Source: Corticium candelabrum
Lineage: Eukaryota; Porifera; Homoscleromorpha; Homosclerophorida; Plakinidae
Assembly (NCBI RefSeq): GCF_963422355.1
Contig: NC_085085.1
Span: 10,880,458-10,944,457, forward strand
Direction of reading: 5' to 3'
DNA: 64,000 nucleotides
The notes beneath the pieces were generated by a model, which searched no databases, had not been told where the DNA came from, and saw only the letters and a program-made list of their open reading frames with translations. The translations under genes and the position numbers were made by a program. The stretch's first letter is position 1, and every line of letters starts with the position of its first letter. Positions 56,077 through 64,000 of this stretch are shown here, piece by piece.

Positions 56077-56276
56077 TGCTCGCGTAGCGTAAAATCGATT
56101 CTGAAAAAAACGTGAGTATAGGGCGAGACGACAGCTCACGCCAATAACAACAAACACGTGATCAGATTTTAACGCTCCCGGATACTCTTAGTCTTGCGTG
56201 AGTCTGGACAGACGTCAAATGCGGGTACAAACGTGCGTACGTAATCTATGATGCGTGTTCTGTGGTACGCACTTAC

Positions 56277-57346
56277 CAAATGGTTTGGTTTGTACCTCCT
56301 GAATACTTCCTACAAAGTGCGGCGTCTAGGGAATGAAAGGATCCTAGTTAGCAAGTAGATAAAGTTCTGTTAATTAATTAATGTTGTAGTAATATAATTG
56401 AGTAGTACTATTAAAAATGGTGTACACAATGAAAATGAATTGAACAGTGGAGCATTACACACAAGAGTACAGAATGATAACAAGAGCCAATATATATTGA
56501 CCTTTACAAACTAAAATTGATATCAATGACACTAATTAATATTAATTTACCGTACAAAAATTAAATTTAGATAGAGTACAAGAGGTGGATGTAAATTTGT
56601 TAGATATGAACAAACAGCAAATACCTTATATAAAAGATCCATGCTTGAACTACTATTGTAAAATGCTATATGGTTCATTATCCGTCTGATCACACCTCTA
56701 TGTCGATTCTAAGAGAAGCCACTTGTCAGCATTTAATGACTTGCTCCTCAGTAAACTAACCTCCTCCTTTTAGAAAAGGACGTAGCACAAGAGATGCCCA
56801 ACGTCCATGAGAATGTCAGCAACAACAAACCCTTTGTTTGCCATATAAGTCCCAGATACAATCGATGTTTTCTCTGGTAGCCTGCACGAAGAGACAGGAA
56901 CCAATGTCTAGGCTTCGTAACTGTGCACAGGACTAGAATCGCACAACGCCAGCTGGCTAGCGCACTAGCACAATATAAGGGATAACGTCTGTAAACAGCC
57001 TGGACGCGGGGTGTATCTTATCTATTGTGGACATTTTTTCCTCCGTTACAGGAAGCGACTGAGCCTGAGTAACAGCTGGACTAGTAGATACCTGAATGGT
57101 TGCCTGAAATCTGGTATTTTGGGCCGCAGTCAAAACCATGTTCTGTAGTGTATCACCTCTGTGTAAAATGGCGTCCTGCCTTTCAATTTTGCAGAAACCA
57201 AGTGTTCTGTCTACGATACAATGCAGGAGACAATCAATCATGTTTAGATGAACGTCTGAACTGTAAACTGGGTCTAGCATCTTTTTGCGTTGCTGGTGGA
57301 GCTGATTATTGATATCAGACAAGGTAGTTTTGACCTTCCACTTATC
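56277..57346 (-). CDS. Unrecognised small split gene
   Basis: Four exons with phase-consistent splice sites: 57092-57346 (85 codons, includes KKMLDPVYSSDVHLNMIDCL), 56831-56881 (ENIDCIWDLYGKQR), 56625-56708 (RGVIRRIMNHIAFYN) and 56277-56325 (TPHFVGSIQEVQ). A further upstream exon ending at about 57666 would add ALTLVKQLSSTL in phase. Neither start nor stop is settled. I do not recognise the family. The composition suggests a small helical, partly coiled-coil soluble protein. It lies between FUOM and the adaptor on the same strand. The phase agreement of all joins is the main evidence that it is real. Confidence 0.45.
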
Positions 57347-57743
57347 CTAGGTGAGTTTGTAGGTTTTCATTTTGTGTCTTATTGTTGCCAGATCTAGTAG
57401 CAGCAAAGACAGTCATTTCTGACTGGATTACGAATGTCGCTGATATTGACATTCCACCTACTTTGTTCGTTCTCATTTCATACCCTATTGTCGCCAGATG
57501 TAGTAGCAGTGAAAACAGCTAGATTGTCAGTGGATTACTGATGTCTAGATCTAGTGTGAGTGAAGATATTCAGGTGTTTACTGGACTGGAAATACACGTT
57601 CGCTCCATGCACATAATGCGCATCTTTAGCACGTTACAATCAACATAACTAGGCTCAAAACTTTACCAAGGTACTCGATAATTGCTTAACTAACGTCAGG
57701 GCACTTTCATGATGCAACAAAAAATCGATTCGTATACCTCAAA

Positions 57744-57833
<90 letters not shown>

Positions 57834-58010
57834 ATGGTTTACACATATGTTACCAGGGTACATCATCTGCACACTCACTCGAACATGGTAATACTGGCAT
57901 GTAATTCAAAACATCACAGATCAGCAGAATGAGAAAATGAAAAGCTTTCACACAGTCCATCAACCAACCACATCATTCTATTAACGTTGGTGCAATAACT
58001 GATAAGGCAT
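57347..58010. other. Gap between FUOM and the unrecognised gene
   Basis: Contains a possible extra exon of the unrecognised gene (ending near 57666), two similar segments GCCAGATCTAGTAGCAG (about 57389) and GCCAGATGTAGTAGCAG (about 57494), and a long (GT)n at about 57747-57832. Confidence 0.5.
57747..57832. repeat. (GT)n microsatellite
   Basis: About 43 perfect GT units. Confidence 0.95.
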
Positions 58011-60848
58011 CTAAATAACACCTTTCTTCAAAATGATGTTACCATATAGAGCTGTCTCCCTACATTAATAAATACATAAAAAGAATTGCTTGACATGCAT
58101 ACACATATCTGTGGATAGAAAACAACAAACCCAGTAGCAACGACTGCAAACGCTTTCTTTGCACGTTCATAGAATGCAAATCTTTCAACCATTTCAATGT
58201 CAACCTATATTGCAATCAATAAATAAAAACAGTATATTGATGCATAAATGACAACGGTTCCCACATACATTCCTACAGTACACAAGAAGTGAGCTACTCT
58301 AGAAAGTAAACCTTAGTAATATACAACAAATACAACTAAATGTTCCAAAGTGAAATCTCTCTGATACCGATACACTTAGACATTTATATATGTACTAGTA
58401 TTCACAAATAGATAAACAGGCAATATAAAATGCCACATACATACACAAAGCAAGCTGACTCTCTAGCACACACAGGCATGTAGGCACCAAGCCACTCACA
58501 TATTCTTTGACAGTCTCCAACAAGGACAATATGCTCTGCACTCCCACTGCCCTCGCAAACTGCCCTCGCAAACTGCCCTCGCAAACTGCCCTCCCTCTCC
58601 CTCTCCCTCTCATCCCTCCCTCTCTCTCTTGTCCCTCCCTTCCTCACTCTCTCTCACTCTCACTCTCAAGAATTCTACAGAAAATCAACAAAATAAAATC
58701 AGCCCAACCAAATTATAGCTCATAGTTACACCTTATGACACTACACAAATAAAAAGACATCTAGAAGATAGCACTTATAGTTGAAGTAGGGTGTCTACAC
58801 AAAACTGACCAACAGACTTGATAATTAATTAATTAATTAATTAATTAACTATTAAGTATTTTACTGATTATAAGATACTAAACATATTTTACCTTCTTCC
58901 CTCCAGCATGACGATCTGCACTGTTTAGAATTTTTGAATACTCATCCCACACAGGAGTGCCAAGCCCTCGCGCTTTGTCGCTTGGTACAAGGTCCATAAG
59001 AGTGACCTACATATACAACAAGTACATGTAATCAACCCTTTGTCGCAACCAAAACATAGACTCTCATCTCAACTGCTTGTGGTACATATGTGTCCAAAGG
59101 TAAGAGAGTCATCACAGCAGACAAAAGTGGTGGTATTCCATGACCTATACAATTATATTCATGCAATCAGTTAATTTATAGGTAATGCATAATAATAGTA
59201 ATAAAAGTAGTACTAGTAATAATAATGTATTTAGCACGTGCAAAAGTTCTCTTTGTGTACAGTCCAGGGGTGAAAGCCTCTGAGAAGCCACCTGTGGACA
59301 TGAAAGAGACCTACAGATGGCTGAAGTCATCAAATCTTTCTGCTGCAACCGAGGGACTGGTTGTTGCTGCTCAAGACCAAGCTCTTCGGACTCGGTATTA
59401 TGAGTGCAACATTCTGCATCAATACGTCAGTCCTACTTGCCGCTGGTGCAGTGCAGGACTGGAGACAGTCGACAACATTGTGGCAGGCTGTAGTGCTTTG
59501 GCACCGATGGACTACACTAATCGACACGATCAGGTGGCCTCCATTATCCACTGGGACATTTGTCGGCAGTTTGGGGTTCCAGTGGAGAGCAGATGGTACC
59601 GGCATCATCTTGATAGGCTTGTGGAGACGGACGACATTACTATGATGTGGGATACAGCCATCCCTCCTGTTAAGAAGATCGGTGCCAATCGTCCTGACAA
59701 ACATTTGTCTTCTTTTTGCAACATCACCAGGAAACAAGCTGAGAAGTTGGTTAAGTACAGCGGGATGGCAATGTCGGACACTGGTTGCCAGTGGTGTTGG
59801 ATACGTTGGACACAGTGTATGCAGGTATAGGTGGCTGGACATTATTCCAGGTCATCACAACCTGCAGCACTTACAGAAAACAGTGCTTCTTGGATCTAGT
59901 CAAATCCTGCATAAAGTCATGTCTTCTGTCTAGACAGCCATGATGGTCCTAAGCACCTCTGACAAACCAGACCGATCTGGTTGAACATGACGATTACTGT
60001 CTACCATACAGAAATCTGTTCTTTTGCACGTCAACAAGATTTCTTGATGTTGAGTAGGCTGACATCTTAGTCTTGGCAGTAGCCTCAGGTTCTTTTATAA
60101 CTTGACTATGCTGCTACTTGCATTGCTCTTATTTTTGGATAGTCAGTGTAAGTAGTTGACGCTGTTAGCCTAAATCTCTTAGTCTATTGCTTGACGACTA
60201 ATAATTGGGCTGATGTGGTTTAGCTGTCCAGCATACATAGCTTTCCTAGTTATGTATATAATAATAATGATGATGATAACAACAAGAACAATAAATCATA
60301 ACAGCAAAACAGAAAGCAACAATGCTAAAAACCACACAGCAAAAACATGGCACGTGTGAATAATTCTGACACACCACGTACATGTGTACAAGTTAAAATT
60401 GGTAAAAAAGTTCCATCATAGACATACGGGTTGTAAAGTAGCCCCTAGCCTGGTCCGTATGTGGGTGGCGCGATTCAGACAGACAGCGCAGCAAACTACT
60501 ACGTACATGTACTAGTGGGATGGTTTCACGTGATGGCATCTAATAATACGTACAATCCTTGCCATCATTACCTAATAATTTACAACAACGTGTAGCAAAT
60601 ATTGTCTGCGGCTTAGTAAATTTGTTCACCTACCATCCGCTCTCACGAGCTCTGGTCCATGTTTACACACCGATGCACTTGGAAAGTTAGCATCAGCAAG
60701 TACTACGATAGTGCTGAACGATTAGACGTTAGCAGAAAGCTGCGAACAAGACGGACAACCGACCAAGTTCATCGCCATGGCCCATCCGAGCCAGCACGTA
60801 CAGCAGTTCAGGCGATAGAATACGCGGAATAGTCTTCAAAATCACCAT
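58011..60848 (-). CDS. FUOM: Fucose mutarotase
   Basis: RbsD/FucU-fold enzyme that interconverts alpha- and beta-L-fucose (and other pyranose anomers) for the fucose salvage pathway in the cytosol. Exons 60764-60848, 60634-60702, 59074-59144, 58893-59006, 58131-58204 and 58011-58059 join to 153 residues (human 154). Diagnostic blocks: ILSPELLYVLARMGHGDEL with the conserved His, VLADANFPSASVC, LLPLDTYVPQAV, LVPSDKARGLGTPVWDEY, FAFYERAKKAFAVVATG and ETALYGNIILKKGV at the C-terminus. The ATG is the conserved family start. Intron 2 (59145-60633) carries a retrotransposon fragment. The gene is divergent from the nucleoplasmin gene. Confidence 0.95.
58548..58600. repeat. Tandem 15-base repeat followed by a CT-rich tract
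   Basis: GCCCTCGCAAACT is repeated three times, then CCCTCTC repeats run to about 58670. It lies in FUOM intron 4. Confidence 0.9.
58821..58850. repeat. (TTAA)n array
   Basis: Seven TTAA/AATT units in FUOM intron 4. Confidence 0.9.
59225..59935 (+). pseudogene. Non-LTR retrotransposon C-terminal fragment in FUOM intron 2
   Basis: The plus-strand frame 59225-59830 has AAQDQALRTRYY and the zinc-knuckle-like CRWCSAGLETVDNIVAGC, a signature of the C-terminus of invertebrate LINE polyproteins. A 1-base frameshift near 59820 moves the tail (WLDIIPGHHNLQHLQKTVL) into another frame ending at about 59933. No RT core is present. It is antisense to FUOM. Confidence 0.7.
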
Positions 60849-60951
60849 TTTTAGTAGCCAACCTGCTTTACTTGTTTACCACGTGAATAGGTCACGTGAC
60901 ATTGCTTGTTTGAACACGCATTGTGTTGAGCTAGGTCGACGTTACCGTGCA
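60849..60951. promoter_or_regulatory. Divergent promoter of FUOM and nucleoplasmin with two CACGTGA boxes
   Basis: 103 bases between start codons. CACGTG at 60880-60885 and the full palindrome GTCACGTGAC at 60891-60900 are candidate bHLH-zip sites. Confidence 0.6.
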
Positions 60952-63900
60952 ATGACTGACCTCGTAACATTCTGGGGTGAGCTTTGAGATGCTTTAATTA
61001 ATTGCATCTAGACTTATTAGCTGCTTTGTGAAGGATGCGAACTGAAAGGTTCTACAAAAGAGGCCACGTGGGCTCCCGGCAGAGGCGAAGATACTCAATT
61101 GGACGACGGCGATGAAGTTATGCTGTCATTAAGTCAGGTAGAGCGTTGAGCGATTTAAACTTACGCCAAGTGCTGTTTGTGCTTTTTATTAATAAATATG
61201 TATTTTAATTAATAATACTGCTGCAGGCCTGTGTTGGTGTCTCAGCAAAGGAGACGGAGTGGAATGTTGTAGATGTTGCGACGAAAGACCGCAGTGGTGA
61301 AGATGTGCAGCACACAATAGTTCAACTGAAGCGTAGCGCCTTTCCGCACGTACGTGGTGCTGAACATTTCTACTTGAAATAATTAAAAATTGAATTTTTA
61401 ATTAAATATTTAAGTTAACATGATTGTTTACATGTCTAGTGGGTAATCTGGATTTATTACTAAATCCGGTTGAGTGTTGGGCTGTGTTTCCACCAGCTGC
61501 TAGTTTATAAATGTGTTTACAACTAAACCAGTTCAATAAAGCGACTGTTTACTAGAAACTTGCACATCCTGGATGTGCAAAACAAACCGTCTAGGAAAGC
61601 CTTAATTTGAAGTATTGGGCTGCTCTGTCGCCGAGTCAGGGCAACTGTTGGTTGCCATTGATTCAGCATCTGCTAGTAGGAATTTGCATGATGATGACCA
61701 AGGACACCCTGTTCTCCCTCTCCGTAGCTGCTGATTTCTTTCCCTTAGTTAACGACCCTTACATGCTTTAGGGCAATCCTATCCCAGCAAAATAGTCACC
61801 ATCATCAAAATAGCTTTTTCAGAAGCCATCTAAACAAGCGCGCTACTGTCACATGACAGTTAATCCTAAACCACTTTGCTAAAACCTACTTTGAAGTAGG
61901 TTTAAAATGTGGTTTAGTTGGGGAAACAGGTCAATTCTAATTCTTAATTAAACCAGTTTAGCTTACCACTTGCTAAACAGGTTTAGGCACTAGTGGAAAC
62001 ACACCCTTGGACGATTTTTACTGTGAAGCTTACACTGTGAGGCTGGGGAGAATTACATCATTACATGGACTGGTTGGTCATTGCTTTAACAATGGTTTAC
62101 ACAGTCATTCAGTATGAGAAGGGAATGATTGTAGGCCTCACTATGTGACATAGAGCAGCAGTTCAAATGTCTCCTATGATTAATTAATGATCATTATGAT
62201 TAATAATCATCAAAATTTTGGTCAGTGTAAGAAAACTGAAACAGTGCCGGTGTTTGAGGCAAAAGAAACATTTAATACCAAATGCAAGAACAGCTAATAG
62301 GGTACATACATAGTATTACTTAAAACAAGTTGGCTAGATGTTAAGCTATGATCTGATGGACAACATCTACAGTATAAGGATGCCAACATGCATGTCACTT
62401 AGTTTTCTTCCAATGTTAGTTAAGTCCCACATCCATCCACTGTGTGTGTGTGTGCACGCGCGTGCGTGCATGTGAGTACTCCTTTCAATCTTTCAACTAG
62501 CAATCACCGTATTTCATTGTTACTGTAAGTTTTACATCCTATTATATTTCATTCTTGTAGTGTCCACTGAGCATTCTTCTCACATCAGAGGCTACATTCA
62601 AACTTGTTCAAGGTGACCTCAATATCTGTGTGATGAGCTGGTGGGCTACATCAACTTGTGATGCTGTTTAGGAAATGGACCAGTCCATATTACTGGCGAA
62701 GAAAGAATCAGCTTTGATGCTCGTAAGGCAGTTGAGGCTCAAAATATTTACCTGTTCCAACATCATCTTACCTCGTGTGCCACATTTGCAAGGCACAAAT
62801 GCTAGCAACCATTATTAGGGGCAAGCATATGTATTTCCCTTGCCATAGTGCATGCTGAATTTACAGAAAATACCACCTTTGTCTGCATCAAATCTTAGGC
62901 TCTTGTTGCTGTTCAGTCATGTCTTCTGAAATGTTTGCTTTGTCTTATTGGGCACCACTTCTGTGCTTGCTTTGCTACATACCAATAGTCCCTATTGTTT
63001 GTGACCACCCCAAAAGCCTATGATAGACATGTGATAGGGTTTACCCAAAACGCCAATGCTGACAGTCCTGTAGCATCAAGGTCTAGCATGGGGCTCACTC
63101 AGTCCACCATTATGAACTACTCAATAGAGAAAGAATCGAGTCTTTACTTGGTTACCTCAGAGCTTTGATACTTGCAAACTTTGAAAGTTGGCCTGGCCTG
63201 ATCTTGTGACTGCTTGTCTTACAAAGAGATTGACTTGTCTGGGACAGGTGTTTATTGTGAGCCTTGCTGAGTTGACAATGAATGAAACTGACTAATCATT
63301 TGTCATTTGTATCATTCACAAGGGGGTTTGGAAGTTGATGATGAATCAGATGAAGAAGAGATGGAGACATTTGTAATAAAGGACCAAAATGTCGTAGATG
63401 GTACGAAGAATAAAAACAATCTATCTGCTGCTGCAACCTACAAAGCAAGTCCAGGAAAGGATTCTAAACCTACTAAACAGCTTCCAACAAAGTATGGTAC
63501 AGTGATGAAGGATAATCTCATTTCTAATGAAGCTGAAGAAGATGACGATGACAGTGATGAAGAGGAAGCTTCTGGAGATGAAGGCTCGGGTGAGGATAGT
63601 GATGAAGAAGATAGCGATGACAATAATGACGACGACGAGGAAAAGATAGAAGCACCACCAATGAAGAAGAAGGTGAGTACTTTATTAACCACCATGCAGT
63701 GGACTTACACATGGTTGAGACTTCTGGTTTAGAAAACGAGTAGTCAAGCAGAATCTGCATTGAAAGGAAGTCCACTTCTAGCTAAAAAGAAACACCCAGA
63801 TGCAGCAAGTCAGACGGGTAAAGCTAAACAACAAGGATCTGCCAAGACTCCAACTGGTTCTGTCAGTCTTGTCCATATTTCCCACTATGTTGTGTAGTGT

Positions 63901-63962
63901 TTCAAAGCATTCTTTTTCAGGGTCAGACTGAAATACAGAAATTGAAAGAAAAGTTGTTGCAG
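60952..63962 (+). CDS. Nucleoplasmin/nucleophosmin family histone chaperone (3' end beyond window)
   Basis: Pentameric nuclear chaperone for histones and ribosomal proteins. Exons 60952-60976, 61034-61137, 61227-61349, 62561-62612, 62672-62722, 63323-63672, 63733-63861 and 63921-63962 join in frame to 292 codons with no stop, so the gene continues past the window. The core domain shows FWGCELKG, VMLSLSQACVGVSAKETEWN, EATFKLVQGNGPVHITG, all in the family order. An acidic tract (DESDEEEME, later EEDDDDSDEEE and DSDEEDSDDNNDDDEE) follows, then a basic Lys/Ser/Thr-rich tail (LLAKKKHPDAASQTGKAK) and IQKLKEKL, which may start the C-terminal helical domain of nucleophosmin. The small exon pattern is as in vertebrate NPM genes. 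Confidence 0.92.
61479..62006. mobile_element. MITE in nucleoplasmin intron 3
   Basis: The left end GGGCTGTGTTTCCACCAGCTGC and the inverted right end GGGTGTGTTTCCACTAGTGCC form terminal repeats. AACTAAACC / GGTTTAG segments are also inverted inside. 528 bases, non-coding. The target duplication is not clear. Confidence 0.75.
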
Positions 63963-64000
63963 GTAAATTGGATTTAATTGATTTGTTTAATTTTCATTTA

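Noticed and set aside
63438-63775. Ser-rich minus-strand frames opposite the nucleoplasmin acidic exon
   Set aside because: Antisense of GAT/GAA repeats. The plus frame continues the nucleoplasmin core.

Overview
The window is nuclear DNA of an animal. Every recognisable gene is a split eukaryotic gene with GT-AG introns, many only 50-120 bases long. The set is metazoan: a GRK4/5/6-type receptor kinase, a TRABID deubiquitinase, a nucleoplasmin, an SH2 adaptor and a Munc13-type MUN protein sit beside widely conserved ciliary and mitochondrial genes. The many MITEs, CA/GT microsatellites and compact genes with divergent promoters fit an early-branching marine invertebrate such as a sponge. That placement is inference and weak; the genes themselves are much firmer. 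Layout, left to right: CFAP206 (+, 30-4469); an intergenic stretch with a MITE; a first exon of ROMO1 (-, 6689-6819) head-to-head with a GRK4/5/6-type kinase (+, 6941-15281); WDR91 (-, 15478-20812) head-to-head with ZRANB1/TRABID (+, 20936-30470); a large MUN-domain protein without visible C2 domains (-, 31152-42144) head-to-head with an MTCH2-like outer-membrane protein (+, 42203-43172); a long SAM / Tyr-Pro-rich / SH2 adaptor of the SLP-76/BLNK type (-, 43628-56076); an unrecognised small gene (-, 56277-57346 and perhaps further); fucose mutarotase FUOM (-, 58011-60848) head-to-head with a nucleoplasmin (+, 60952 to the window edge, truncated). Four gene pairs therefore share divergent promoters of only about 58 to 123 bases, and two of these carry CACGTGA boxes. 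Introns hold most of the mobile DNA: pogo/Tigger-like and Harbinger-like MITEs, two tRNA-headed SINEs and three decayed non-LTR retrotransposon fragments. The points most worth following are: (1) the SLP-76-like adaptor, which keeps SAM, an RSTKP motif, several Tyr motifs, a repeat-rich 474-codon exon, four tandem proline-rich exons and an SH2 domain; (2) two alternative, equally long first exons of the GRK gene, each encoding a different N-terminal receptor-docking helix in the same phase; (3) the MUN protein lacking C2 domains; (4) a triple CACGTGAC array between the endolysosomal gene WDR91 and ZRANB1. All exon joins were read by eye from splice signals, frame continuity and remembered family sequences; no alignment or search could be run.
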